A stretch of DNA of 64,000 nt from assembly GCF_015840335.1 (NCBI RefSeq), contig NZ_CP060395.1, forward strand, positions 930,001 through 994,000. The letters run 5' to 3'. Below are positions 18,504 through 26,821 of this stretch, piece after piece; the stretch's first letter is position 1; each line of letters begins with the position of its first letter. Made by a program: the position numbers and the translations under genes. This stretch comes from Synechococcus sp. CBW1108 (GTDB lineage Bacteria; Cyanobacteriota; Cyanobacteriia; PCC-6307; Cyanobiaceae). The notes below the pieces were generated by a model. It was not told where the DNA came from. It was given only the letters and a program-made list of their open reading frames with translations, and did no database searches.

Positions 18504-18512
18504 TCTTCGCCC

Positions 18513-19709
18513 ATGCTCAGCCTCTCGATGATCGTGCGCAACGAAGCGGAGCGGCTGGAGCGCTGCCTGGCCTCGGTGGCCGGCTTCGTAGACGAGATGG
18601 TGGTGCTGGACACCGGCTCCAGTGATGCCACCATCGCCATCGCCGCAGGATGGGGTGCAGTGGTGCACCAGCTGCCCTGGCCGGGGGATTTCGCCCCAGC
18701 CCGCAATGCCGCCCTACAACACGTGCGGGGCGACTGGGTGCTGGTGCTCGACGCCGATGAGTGGCTGCTGAGCGAAGCCCGGGGGCCACTGAGGCAGCTG
18801 ATGGGCCAGAGCGATCTGCTGCTGATCAACCTGCTGCGCCAGGAGCGGGGGGCGGCCCAATCTCCCTACTCCAACGTGAGCCGCCTGTTCCGGCGCCATC
18901 CGGCCATCCACTGGAGCCGGCCTTACCACTCGATGGTGGATGACAGCGTGCTGGCCCTGCTGGAGCAGGAGCCCCACTGGCGACTGGCCGATTGCGACGT
19001 GCCGGCCCTGGGCCACGATGGCTACCGGAGCGAGCTGCTGGCCAGCGGCGACAAGGCCAGGCGGCTGCGTCAGGCGATGGAGGCCGATCTGGCCGCCCAT
19101 CCAGGCGATCCCTACGCCTGCGCCAAGCTCGGCAGTCTGGAGGTGAGCGAGGGCAAGCGCGAGCGCGGCATCGCCCTGCTGGAGCAGGGGCTGGCCCAGT
19201 GCCCAAGTTCAAGTCAGCCGGTGCGCTACGAGCTGCTGCTGCACCTGGCCATCGCGGTGGCCGGCAGCGACCCGGCCCGCGCCGAGCAGCTCTACCGCCA
19301 GGCCCTGGCCCTGCCGCTGCCGCCACGGCTCACCCTGGCGGCCCGGCTGAATCTGGCCGGGCTGCTTCAGGAAGCCGGCGCCCTGGAGGAGGCCTGCGCC
19401 CTTTGCCAGCAGGCCACCGCGGCCGCTCCGGAACTAGCGCTGGGCTGGCTGCAGCTGGGGCTGGTGGAACGCCGCCGGGGGCGGATTGGGGCGGCAATTG
19501 GGGCCTACCGCACAGCCCTGCAACGGGACCCAAACCATGCCAGCGCCCACCAGAATCTGGCGGTGGCCCTGCTGCTGGGCGGTGACCTGGCCGGTGCGCG
19601 CTCGGGCTTCCGCCGCGCCATCGAGCTGCTCCGGCAGCAAAACCGCCCTGATGAAGCTGAGGCTTTACGGCGGCAGGCCGGCACGATGGTCAAGCTGGAT
19701 GGGGCGTAA
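18513..19709 (+). CDS. Family 2 glycosyltransferase with C-terminal TPR repeats
   Basis: 398 residues. The N-terminal GT2 domain (residues 1-170) has LSMIVRNEAERLERCLASV, VVLDTGSSDAT and the metal-binding VLVLDADEWL. From about residue 195 there are TPR units (DPYACAKLGSLEVSEGKRE, ALGWLQLGLVERRRGRIG, HASAHQNLAVALLLGGDL). Acceptor and sugar are unknown. It starts 9 nt after the Rieske gene and its TAA overlaps the ATG of hemD by one base, so it belongs to the rbfA-hemD operon. Confidence 0.88.
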   Translation: MLSLSMIVRNEAERLERCLASVAGFVDEMVVLDTGSSDATIAIAAGWGAVVHQLPWPGDFAPARNAALQHVRGDWVLVLDADEWLLSEARGPLRQLMGQSDLLLINLLRQERGAAQSPYSNVSRLFRRHPAIHWSRPYHSMVDDSVLALLEQEPHWRLADCDVPALGHDGYRSELLASGDKARRLRQAMEADLAAHPGDPYACAKLGSLEVSEGKRERGIALLEQGLAQCPSSSQPVRYELLLHLAIAVAGSDPARAEQLYRQALALPLPPRLTLAARLNLAGLLQEAGALEEACALCQQATAAAPELALGWLQLGLVERRRGRIGAAIGAYRTALQRDPNHASAHQNLAVALLLGGDLAGARSGFRRAIELLRQQNRPDEAEALRRQAGTMVKLDGA

Positions 19710-20503
19710 TGGCAGATCTGGGCGGCCGCACTATCGCCGTGACCCGGGCCGAAACCCAGCTGGGGGAGGCCCGGCGCCTGTTTGAGGCGGCCGGGGCCTC
19801 AGTGGTCGACCTGCCGGCCCTGGTGGTGACACCGCCCGATGAATGGGGGCCGCTCGACGATGCCCTGGCCGAACTCGAAGACTTCCACTGGCTGGTTTTC
19901 TCCAGTGGCAACGGCGTGGAAGCCGTGGAGCAGCGACTGCGCCGCCTCGGGCGCAGCCTGGCCCACCGCCCCAGCGGCCTCAGGATTGCCGCGGTTGGCC
20001 GCAAAACCGCCCGGCAGCTCGAGGCCCTCGGCGCCCCTGCCGACTTCATCCCGCCCAGCTTCGTGGCCGACAGCCTGCTGGAGCACTTCCCCGCCCCTGG
20101 CTGGGGCCTGCGGCTGCTGCTGCCCCGGGTGCAGAGCGGCGGCCGCACCCTGCTGGCGGAGGCCTTCGCCGAGGCCGGCGCCCGGGTGGTGGAGGTGGCG
20201 GCCTACGAAACCCGCTGCCCAGCTGGCCTGCCCAGCGCCGCGGTGGCAGCCCTGGAGCAGGGGCGCCTGGATGGAATCACCTTCAGCAGCTGCAAAACCG
20301 TCAGCCACACCTGCACGATGCTCGAAGCGGCCTTTGGACCGAGCTGGGTCACCCAACTGGAGGGGGTGGCCGTGGTGTCGATCGGGCCCCAAACCAGTGA
20401 ACGCTGCCGGGCCCTGCTGGGCCGGGTGGATGGGGAAGCCGATCCTCACGACCTGGCGGGGCTGGTGGAGGCCTGCGGCCGCTGCCTCGGAGCGGGGCCC
20501 TAG
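19709..20503 (+). CDS. hemD: Uroporphyrinogen-III synthase HemD
   Basis: 264 residues with the two-domain HemD fold: GGRTIAVTRAETQ at the N-terminus, WLVFSSGNGVEAV, RIAAVGRKTARQLEALG, and DGITFSSCKTVSHTC, VVSIGPQTSERCRALLG at the C-terminus. It closes and inverts ring D of hydroxymethylbilane in tetrapyrrole synthesis. Start is coupled (TAATG) to the GT2-TPR gene; the end overlaps the convergent SRPBCC gene by 4 nt. Confidence 0.92.
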   Translation: MADLGGRTIAVTRAETQLGEARRLFEAAGASVVDLPALVVTPPDEWGPLDDALAELEDFHWLVFSSGNGVEAVEQRLRRLGRSLAHRPSGLRIAAVGRKTARQLEALGAPADFIPPSFVADSLLEHFPAPGWGLRLLLPRVQSGGRTLLAEAFAEAGARVVEVAAYETRCPAGLPSAAVAALEQGRLDGITFSSCKTVSHTCTMLEAAFGPSWVTQLEGVAVVSIGPQTSERCRALLGRVDGEADPHDLAGLVEACGRCLGAGP

Positions 20504-20943
20504 GGATACCGGGTTTGAACCAGATCCCGGAAACGGTCGAGGTTGGCCTGGAGTTCCTTGGTGACGATTCCCCCCAGGATGCTGGGCTCCATAAGGGGCG
20601 CCAAGATGCCGGGCAGCTCGTAGCTGACGCTCAGCTTCACCGCCGTAAAGCCGTCATCCTGGGGGTAAAAGCGCACCGCCCCTTTGGTGGGCAGGCCTCC
20701 GACCGACTCCCAATGCAGCTGCTGGGCCTCGACCCGGTGACTGATGCGGGCCTTCCAGTGGAAGCGAAAACCCTGGGCGGCCAGGGTCCAGTCGGTGAGG
20801 TCTGGATCGTTGGGTTCGGTGACCACCGATTCAATCCAGCGCATCCACTGGGGCATGGATTCCAGGTCGCTCCACACCTCCCACACCTGCTCCACTGGGG
20901 CGTGGATCTCGGTGGTGACGCTGTGCTCAAGCCATCTGCCCAT
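20500..20943 (-). CDS. SRPBCC (polyketide cyclase/START-like) protein
   Basis: 147 residues: HSVTTEIHAPVEQVWEVWSDLESMP is a typical SRPBCC first strand and helix, followed by WKARISHRVEAQQLHWES and VKLSVSYELPGILAPLMEP. It binds hydrophobic ligands in this family. It lies 8 nt downstream of crtQ in the same operon, so a role near carotenoid or membrane lipid metabolism is possible but unproven. Confidence 0.85.
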   Translation of the reverse strand: MGRWLEHSVTTEIHAPVEQVWEVWSDLESMPQWMRWIESVVTEPNDPDLTDWTLAAQGFRFHWKARISHRVEAQQLHWESVGGLPTKGAVRFYPQDDGFTAVKLSVSYELPGILAPLMEPSILGGIVTKELQANLDRFRDLVQTRYP

Positions 20944-20951
20944 GAAATGTC

Positions 20952-22412
20952 CTACGCGATCGTGGTGGTGGTGGCCAGGATCGCCGTGGCGGCCAGACGC
21001 CCACTCATGGTGGCGCCTTCCATCGAATCGATGTAGTCCTGCTTGGTGTAACTTCCGGCCATAAAGAAATTGCTAACCGGTGTGCTCTGGTCGGGCCGGT
21101 AGGACTCCATGCCAGGCGCCTCTCGGTAGAGGGACTGGGCCAGCTTCACCACATTGCTCCACACCAGCTTCAAGTTGGCGGCGGAGGGGAACAGGGCTCG
21201 CACCTGGGCATCGGTGTGGGCCACGATTTGCTCGGTTTTGCTGGGGATCCAGCGATCGCCGGGGGTGAGCACGCACTGGAGCAGGGAACCCAGCCCCTCC
21301 CTGCGGTAGTCAACGGGGCTGGCCAGGGCCAGGTCGGCGAAGCAGCTGAAATCGGCGTCGGCGGTGTAGAGCAGATTGTTGAGGCCACTGGGATGGGCCA
21401 GATCACGGCGGGCCGCCTCCTGCGCGGCCCCATCCCCGAGTTCGGTCACCCAGCCGTCGTAGCGCAACTGCACCGTGGCCACCGGCACCGCCTCCAACTT
21501 GTAGAGGTTGTCAAACAGGGGCCAGCGGCGCCAGGCCGGCGGGATTAGGCGCTGGATGCCGGGCACGTCACAGGCGGCGAGATAGGCATCGGCCTCCACG
21601 CTGATCTCGCCCTCGGGGCTGCCGAGGCTGAGGCCGGTGACCTTGGTGGCGCCGGCCGCTGAATCTTCGAAGTGCACCTGGCTGACCCGGTGGCGCAGGT
21701 GCAGGCGGCCGCCGCGCTGCTCGATGTAGTCGAAGATCGGGCCGGTGAGCCAGCGGTGGGGCGAACCCTTGAGCAGGTTGAGCTTGGAGGCCTCGGTTTT
21801 GGAGGCAAACATCATGAAGATGGTGAGCATGCAGCGGGCCGAAATGGCCTCGCAGTCGATGAAGCCGAGGGCATAGGCGATCGGATTCCACATCCGCTTG
21901 ATGCTCTGCTGGCTGCCGCCATGGCCGAGGAACCACTGCTGAAAGCTGATCCGATCGAGGTCGCGGATCACCTTCATGGCCCCCTCGTAATCCACCAGGC
22001 CGCGCACGATCGGGCTGGTGCCAAGGGCCAGGGCATTGCGCAGCTTGTCGATCCAGCCCAGCTGGGGGGTGGTGAAGAAGGCCTTGAGGCCGTTGAAGGG
22101 GGCGCCGAGGGCAAAGCGGAAGTCGAGCTCGCGCAGGTCACCGCCGCTGTTCACAAACAGGTGGGTGTGGTCCTTGGGCAGCAGGTTGTCGATCCCGCCC
22201 ACCTTGCGCAGCAGGGCAAAGAGGTTGGTGTAATTGAAAAAGAACACATGCAACCCCATCTCGATGTGGTTGCCTTCCCCATCCACCCAGCTGCCCACCT
22301 TGCCGCCCAGGAAGGGCCGGGCCTCATAGAGATCCACCTGGTGGCCAGCGTCCACCAGGTCAACCGCCGCCGCCAACCCGGCCAATCCAGCTCCCACAAT
22401 GGCGACCCGCAC
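20952..22412 (-). CDS. crtQ: Zeta-carotene desaturase CrtQ (Zds type)
   Basis: 486 residues: FAD-binding [57 protein letters not shown], and the C-terminal [20 protein letters not shown]. It introduces two double bases into di-cis-zeta-carotene to form prolycopene in the poly-cis pathway, paired with CrtP found at 55 kb. An SRPBCC gene follows. The start is only 99 nt from the divergent HesB-type gene, so the two share a promoter region. Confidence 0.94.
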   Translation of the reverse strand: MRVAIVGAGLAGLAAAVDLVDAGHQVDLYEARPFLGGKVGSWVDGEGNHIEMGLHVFFFNYTNLFALLRKVGGIDNLLPKDHTHLFVNSGGDLRELDFRFALGAPFNGLKAFFTTPQLGWIDKLRNALALGTSPIVRGLVDYEGAMKVIRDLDRISFQQWFLGHGGSQQSIKRMWNPIAYALGFIDCEAISARCMLTIFMMFASKTEASKLNLLKGSPHRWLTGPIFDYIEQRGGRLHLRHRVSQVHFEDSAAGATKVTGLSLGSPEGEISVEADAYLAACDVPGIQRLIPPAWRRWPLFDNLYKLEAVPVATVQLRYDGWVTELGDGAAQEAARRDLAHPSGLNNLLYTADADFSCFADLALASPVDYRREGLGSLLQCVLTPGDRWIPSKTEQIVAHTDAQVRALFPSAANLKLVWSNVVKLAQSLYREAPGMESYRPDQSTPVSNFFMAGSYTKQDYIDSMEGATMSGRLAATAILATTTTIA

Positions 22413-22511
22413 CCCGTTGCACCCTCAAAGTTGGGACGACTCTATGGAGACAACCCACCAGGCAGCGGCTGGGCGGGCTACATACAGTGGGTCCAGCAGG
22501 TATTGAGCCCG

Positions 22512-22889
22512 ATGAGCACCGCAACCTTCACCGCCAAGGACGGCAAGGGGATCCAGATCACCGAGCCGGCCATGAAGCAGCTGGCGGCGCTGATGGGCCA
22601 GCAGGGCGCCGGCAAGGTGCTGCGGGTGGGGGTGCGCTCCGGGGGCTGCAGCGGTATGAGCTACACGATGGATTTCGTCGATGCCTGTGCGATCCAGGGG
22701 GATGACGAGCGCTACACCTACGAACCTAGCGGTGCCCCAAGCTTCCAGGTGGTGTGCGATCCCAAGAGCCTGCTCTACATCTATGGGATGCAGCTGGACT
22801 TTTCCTCGGCCCTGATCGGCGGCGGCTTCAACTTCACCAACCCCAACGCCAGCCAGACCTGCGGCTGCGGCAGCTCGTTTGCGGTGTGA
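22512..22889 (+). CDS. HesB/IscA/SufA-type Fe-S carrier
   Basis: 125 residues. The three A-type carrier cysteines are C46 (GGCSGMSY) and C117, C119 (TCGCGSSF). QITEPAMKQLAALMG and the GFNFTNPNASQTCGCG end are standard for the family. It carries or scaffolds Fe-S clusters. The last four bases overlap the start of the degenerate nucleotidyltransferase fragment. Confidence 0.94.
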   Translation: MSTATFTAKDGKGIQITEPAMKQLAALMGQQGAGKVLRVGVRSGGCSGMSYTMDFVDACAIQGDDERYTYEPSGAPSFQVVCDPKSLLYIYGMQLDFSSALIGGGFNFTNPNASQTCGCGSSFAV

Positions 22890-23011
22890 ACCAGAGCGCC
22901 CTGCCGAGCGATCTAGATCTGCTGGTGCTGTTCGGCTCACGGGCCAAAGGCTCCGCAAACGAATCGAGCGATGGCTTGGTCGGCCAGTTGTCCGACCAGA
23001 TGGCAATCTGA
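22886..23011 (+). pseudogene. Remnant of a MNT-type minimal nucleotidyltransferase
   Basis: A 41-residue frame from GTG 22886 contains DLDLLVLFGSRAKGSANESSD, the N-terminal active-site region of MNT/MntA nucleotidyltransferases (GS...D). The second catalytic Asp is missing and the chain ends after 12 unrelated residues (GLVGQLSDQMAI). Intact proteins have about 95-120 residues, so this is a truncated copy. It is not an obvious duplicate of the MntA gene at 26.4 kb. Confidence 0.6.
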
Positions 23012-23038
23012 GGTCACGACCAGGCCTGCCGCCTCCCC

Positions 23039-23461
23039 ATGACCTCCCCAGAAGCATCCTCCCTGTTCGAGCAGGCCATGGAGCGCTACCAGCAGGGGGC
23101 GGCGCCGGCCGACTTGATCGGCAGCTTCGTTGCCATCACGGAGCAATCCCCCAACCAGGCGGCGGGATGGACCTGCCTGGCCTGGCTGCAGCTGCTGGAT
23201 GGCCAGCACCAGAGCGCCCTGCGCTCCGCCAAGACCGCGGTGCGCCTCAACCCCCAGGACCCCCAGGCGCGCATCAACCTGAGCCTGGCCATGCTGGAAA
23301 CCGGCGCCAAGGGAGTGCGCGAACACATTGAGATCGTGCAACGGGTGTTGGCGATGGCCCCGGAGATGGCGGCGGAGCTCAACGCCTCGATCGCCGATGG
23401 CCTGGTGCGCCAACCGGGCTGGAAGGCGATGGAAAAGGTGAAGGCCTGGCTCGCGGCTTGA
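23039..23461 (+). CDS. Small TPR-repeat protein
   Basis: 140 residues with at least two TPR-like units (LFEQAMERYQQGAAPADL, AAGWTCLAWLQLLDGQHQSALRSAKTAVRLNP). Probably a protein-interaction module; no specific partner is evident. The stop overlaps the TTG start of the next gene, so the two are coupled. Confidence 0.75.
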   Translation: MTSPEASSLFEQAMERYQQGAAPADLIGSFVAITEQSPNQAAGWTCLAWLQLLDGQHQSALRSAKTAVRLNPQDPQARINLSLAMLETGAKGVREHIEIVQRVLAMAPEMAAELNASIADGLVRQPGWKAMEKVKAWLAA

Positions 23462-24654
23462 AACCGGTTCTGCTGCTCAGCAACGGCCATGGGGAAGACC
23501 TCAGTGGCGCCCTGGTGGCTTCCCAACTGATCCAGATGGGCATTGCCGTGGAGGCCCTGCCACTGGTGGGCCATGGCGCCAGCTACCGCCAACTGGGCAT
23601 TCCCGTGCTGGGCCGCACCCGCAACTGCAGCACCGGCGGCCTGGGCTACACCAGCCTGGCGGGGCGCATCGCCGAACTGCTCGAGGGCCAGATGCTTTAC
23701 GTACTGAGCCGCCTGCTGCTGTTGAGGCGGCGGCGGCGCCACTACGGGCTGGTGCTGGCCGTCGGCGATCTGCTGGCCGTGCTGGGGGGCTGGTTTTCAG
23801 GCCTGCCCACTGCCGTGTATCTGGTGGCCTACTCCAGCCACTACGAGGGCCGGCTGAGGCTGCCCTGGCCCTGCGGCTGGCTGCTGGGCCGGCCAGGCAT
23901 CAGGGCAATCTGGAGCCGCGATGAGCTCAGCGCCGCCGACCTCAGCGGGCAACTGGGGCGGTCCGCCAGCTTCCTTGGCAACCCCTTTCTCGATGCGGTG
24001 AGCAGCCACGAAACCCCACCAGCGGGGGCAGGGGATCCGGAGCTGCTCCTGGTGCCAGGCAGCCGCCTGCCGGAAGCGGCCCGCAATCTGGCTCTGATGC
24101 TGGAGCTGCTGGCCCAGCTGCCTGGGAAATTGCCAGTGGAATGGCCGGGGGGTCGGCGCCTGCGGCTGCGGGCCGCCCTGGTGCCTGGCCTGGAGCGGGC
24201 CTGCATCGCCCAGCTGGCAGCACCCCTGGGCTGGAAGCTGGAGGGAGAGGACCGGCTGGTGCGGGGGCCCCTGGAGCTGGAGCTGAGCTGGGGCGGGTTT
24301 GGGCAACTGCTGCCCCGCGCCCAACTGGTGCTCTGCAGCGCCGGCACCGCGGCGGAGCAGGCGGTGGGGCTGGCCATACCGGTGCTGCAGCTACCTGGCC
24401 AGGGACCCCAATTCACGCCGGGATTCGCCGAGGCCCAGCGCCGCCTGCTCGGTGCTGGGGTGTTCTGCGCCCCAGATCCCGCCAGCGCCGCCGAACTGGC
24501 GTACCAACTGCTGGAACAGCAGCTGGATCCGATCCGGGGGCCGGCCCTGCGCCAGCAGCTGGCGACAATTGGCCAGGAGCGCATCGGCAGGCCTGGGGGC
24601 AGCCAGGCCATGGCCGGAGCGATCATGAACCTGCTTGCGGCTTCGGCGCGATGA
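23458..24654 (+). CDS. LpxB-related glycosyltransferase-like protein (TIGR03492 family)
   Basis: 398 residues from TTG 23458 (overlapping TGA of the TPR gene). VLLLSNGHGEDLSGALVA at the N-terminus, LVLAVGDLLAVLGG, VYLVAYSSHYEGRL and CSAGTAAEQAVGLAIPVLQL fit the cyanobacterial TIGR03492 family, a GT-B-fold relative of lipid-A-disaccharide synthase. The cyanobacterial function is unknown. Overlaps the next small gene by 4 nt (ATGA). Confidence 0.82.
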   Translation: MKPVLLLSNGHGEDLSGALVASQLIQMGIAVEALPLVGHGASYRQLGIPVLGRTRNCSTGGLGYTSLAGRIAELLEGQMLYVLSRLLLLRRRRRHYGLVLAVGDLLAVLGGWFSGLPTAVYLVAYSSHYEGRLRLPWPCGWLLGRPGIRAIWSRDELSAADLSGQLGRSASFLGNPFLDAVSSHETPPAGAGDPELLLVPGSRLPEAARNLALMLELLAQLPGKLPVEWPGGRRLRLRAALVPGLERACIAQLAAPLGWKLEGEDRLVRGPLELELSWGGFGQLLPRAQLVLCSAGTAAEQAVGLAIPVLQLPGQGPQFTPGFAEAQRRLLGAGVFCAPDPASAAELAYQLLEQQLDPIRGPALRQQLATIGQERIGRPGGSQAMAGAIMNLLAASAR

Positions 24655-24908
24655 CCCCCCCCCCCACCCGGTTGCAGCAGCTCAAGGGCGCCATGGACAC
24701 CCTGCTGGTGGTGGATGTGTTTGTGGTGATCGCCGGCGCGTTGTGGTTTGCCACGGCCGTGGTGTTGCACAGCCAGCACGTGGAGGGGCCTCTGACCCTG
24801 TTCCAAAAGCTGTGGGAGCCGCTGTTCACTCCCGCGATCGGGCTGCTGATGGGCGCTGCCCTGCTCAGCGGAGTGCTGGGCTGGTGGCAGCGGCGAGGGC
24901 AGCGTTGA
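24651..24908 (+). CDS. Small two-helix membrane protein, unknown
   Basis: 85 residues with two hydrophobic helices (LLVVDVFVVIAGALWFATAVV and FTPAIGLLMGAALLSGVLGWW). Start ATG overlaps the upstream stop, so it is the last gene of the unit. I do not recognise a named family. The last 44 nt overlap the convergent TIGR01777 gene. Confidence 0.65.
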   Translation: MTPPPTRLQQLKGAMDTLLVVDVFVVIAGALWFATAVVLHSQHVEGPLTLFQKLWEPLFTPAIGLLMGAALLSGVLGWWQRRGQR

Positions 24909-25800
24909 GATCGGGGTGGGAGAAACTGAATCCCTGGGCCAGCAGGCGCTCGGGCAGCACCTGCTGGCCCTCGAGCACCACCTGGGCCCCATCGCCGAGC
25001 AGCAGCTGCAGCACCGGCGCGGGCACCGGCAGCAGGCTGGGCCGGCCCATGACCTGGCCCAGGGCAGCGGCAAAGGCGCCCATGGTGGTGGGCTGGGGGC
25101 TGACGGCGTTGTAGACGCCGCTGTAGGAGCCATCCTCGAGGGCGGTGGCGATCAGGCGGCAGAGGTCATGGCGGTGAATCCAGCTCATCCACTGGCGCCC
25201 CGTGCCAACGGGGCCACCGAAACCCATGCGAAAAACGGGCAGCATCTTGCCGAGGGCGCCGCCATCTGCGGCGAGCACGATGCCGATGCGCAGCTTCACC
25301 AGGCGGCAGCCGGTGGGCACCTGGTCGGCGGCGGCTTCCCACTGCTGGCAGATCTCGGCCAGAAAGTCGCTGCCGGCGGGGCTGGATTCGCTGAACTGGG
25401 CCTGGAGGCTGGCGCCGTAATAGCCCACCGCTGAGCCGTTGACGAGCACCGCCGGGGGGCGCTGCTGGCGCGCCATCGCCGCCACCAAAAGCTCGGTGCT
25501 GCGCACCCGGCTGCGGAGCAACAGCTCGCGGTGGGCCGGGGTCCAGCGGCGCTCGGCAATCGGCTCGCCGGCGAGATTTACCACCCCATCGGCCTGGGCG
25601 ACGGCCAGCTCGAGGCCGGTGCCGGCCCAGCTGGCGGGGTCGGCCGGATCGCCCTGGATGCAGTTGAGCCGCTCACCCACCAGGACGGGAAAGGGCTGGA
25701 GCTGGCGGCTCACAAGGGTGAGCTCATGGCCCAGCTCCAGCAGCAGGGGCACCAACTCACGGCCGACAAAGCCTGAGCAGCCAAGCAACAGCAGACGCAT
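24865..25800 (-). CDS. TIGR01777 family NAD(P)-dependent epimerase-like protein
   Basis: 311 residues of extended SDR type: Rossmann start RLLLLGCSGFVGRELVPLLL, NLAGEPIAERRWTPAHRELLLRSR (strongly diagnostic of TIGR01777), VNGSAVGYYG, LRIGIVLAADGGALGKMLP and WMSWIHRHDL. In plants and cyanobacteria, relatives affect cell or plastid division and chlorophyll metabolism; the reaction is not known. Divergent from ndhO by 60 nt. Confidence 0.9.
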   Translation of the reverse strand: MRLLLLGCSGFVGRELVPLLLELGHELTLVSRQLQPFPVLVGERLNCIQGDPADPASWAGTGLELAVAQADGVVNLAGEPIAERRWTPAHRELLLRSRVRSTELLVAAMARQQRPPAVLVNGSAVGYYGASLQAQFSESSPAGSDFLAEICQQWEAAADQVPTGCRLVKLRIGIVLAADGGALGKMLPVFRMGFGGPVGTGRQWMSWIHRHDLCRLIATALEDGSYSGVYNAVSPQPTTMGAFAAALGQVMGRPSLLPVPAPVLQLLLGDGAQVVLEGQQVLPERLLAQGFSFSHPDLNAALAAATSPALR

Positions 25801-25860
25801 CGATTCAGCCCAGATGGGCCAAGGCTAGGCCTTAACCTGGCCCCAGCTAGATCCCCTGCT

Positions 25861-26088
25861 GTGGCCGATCAGACCCCGCTAAAGAAGGGCAACCTGGTGC
25901 GCGTCAACGGGGCGGCCTATGCGGGCAGCCTGGAGGCCGCAGCCAGCGAGGCCCCCCTACCCGGCTACTTACTGGAAGGCCCGGGCGAAATCCTGGCCAT
26001 CAAGGGCGCCTACGCCCAGCTGCGCTGGCGCCGACCGGTGCCCGATGTGTGGCTCAGGCTGGATCAGCTGGAAGCGTATTCCAGCTAG
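25861..26088 (+). CDS. ndhO: NAD(P)H-quinone oxidoreductase subunit O, NdhO
   Basis: 75 residues from GTG 25861: LKKGNLVRVNGAAYAGSLEAA, GYLLEGPGEILAIKGAYAQLRWRRPVPDVWLRLDQLE. These fit NdhO, a small peripheral subunit of the thylakoid NDH-1 complex near the ferredoxin-binding site. The stop overlaps the convergent HepT-like gene by 4 nt. Confidence 0.92.
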   Translation: MADQTPLKKGNLVRVNGAAYAGSLEAAASEAPLPGYLLEGPGEILAIKGAYAQLRWRRPVPDVWLRLDQLEAYSS

Positions 26089-26441
26089 GGGGTCGAGCCT
26101 TCGCCAACCAACAACAATGCTTCAATATCACACTTGAGTATCGATAGATCTGAGTGCGCTACGCCGAGCACAACATCGTCGTCAACAGCGCTATAGTCAT
26201 GTGCCAATAAATTTCGGAAGTCGATAGCCAACCTAGCGCCTGCGATTCTCGAAAAAAGCTTTGGGCTGACCGACTCAAGCCGTCGCAGAGCCTCCCCAAT
26301 GAGGATAAATTCACGTTCAACAGATGACCGAATTGAGCGCTTAGATCGATAGGTCTCAAGATCTACGTCGCTGAGAACCTCTTCAATCGCTCGGCACGCC
26401 TCCGAGGCATCGACGAAGTAAGCCGCTGGATCACGCGCCAT
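26085..26441 (-). CDS. HepT-like HEPN toxin (DUF86)
   Basis: 118 residues from ATG 26441. The HEPN RNase motif R-x4-H-x-Y is intact (R76-NLLA-H81-D-Y83), and ERIF-like EREFILIGEALRRL is typical of DUF86/HepT. In HepT/MntA systems the toxin cleaves RNA and is silenced by AMPylation on the Tyr of this motif by MntA. It follows its partner with an 11-nt overlap. The AT-richer DNA suggests an acquired cassette. Confidence 0.88.
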   Translation of the reverse strand: MARDPAAYFVDASEACRAIEEVLSDVDLETYRSKRSIRSSVEREFILIGEALRRLESVSPKLFSRIAGARLAIDFRNLLAHDYSAVDDDVVLGVAHSDLSILKCDIEALLLVGEGSTP

Positions 26442-26760
26442 AGATTTGCTGCCTTGTGGCTGCGATCTCGCGAGCGATGATGGGATTGCGAACAGCACCC
26501 GACATCACCAAATCCACATCGGCACATAAAAGGTGGTGGAGTGCATCACGCATGCCAAAGAAAGCATGGGCTTTGCGAACAGGCGACATGGGCTGAAAAT
26601 CAACCAGAAAATCCAAATCGCTTAAGCCAGGTCGATAATCTGGCCTGAGCACTGAACCAAACACATACAGGCGATCAACCCCATGCTGCTTGCAAAGCTC
26701 AGCGATGGCGGGTTGATTTCGCTCAATCAACGGGAGCATAGGGAGAGAGGCAGCGCTCAT
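26431..26760 (-). CDS. MntA-like nucleotidyltransferase antitoxin
   Basis: 109 residues from ATG 26760. Active site G35-S36 and D48-x-D50 (FGSVLRPDYRPGLSDLDFLV) mark a minimal nucleotidyltransferase; the third acid is in ADVDLVMSG. Together with the HepT-like gene it forms a type VII-like toxin-antitoxin pair in which the enzyme modifies the toxin. Catalytic residues are intact, so the pair may be active. Confidence 0.88.
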   Translation of the reverse strand: MSAASLPMLPLIERNQPAIAELCKQHGVDRLYVFGSVLRPDYRPGLSDLDFLVDFQPMSPVRKAHAFFGMRDALHHLLCADVDLVMSGAVRNPIIAREIAATRQQIYGA

Positions 26761-26821
26761 GCAATTCTGCACCCTGTTCCCCCTGCGGAAAGGCATTCGC
26801 CCCCCAACTTGAGACCAGCTC

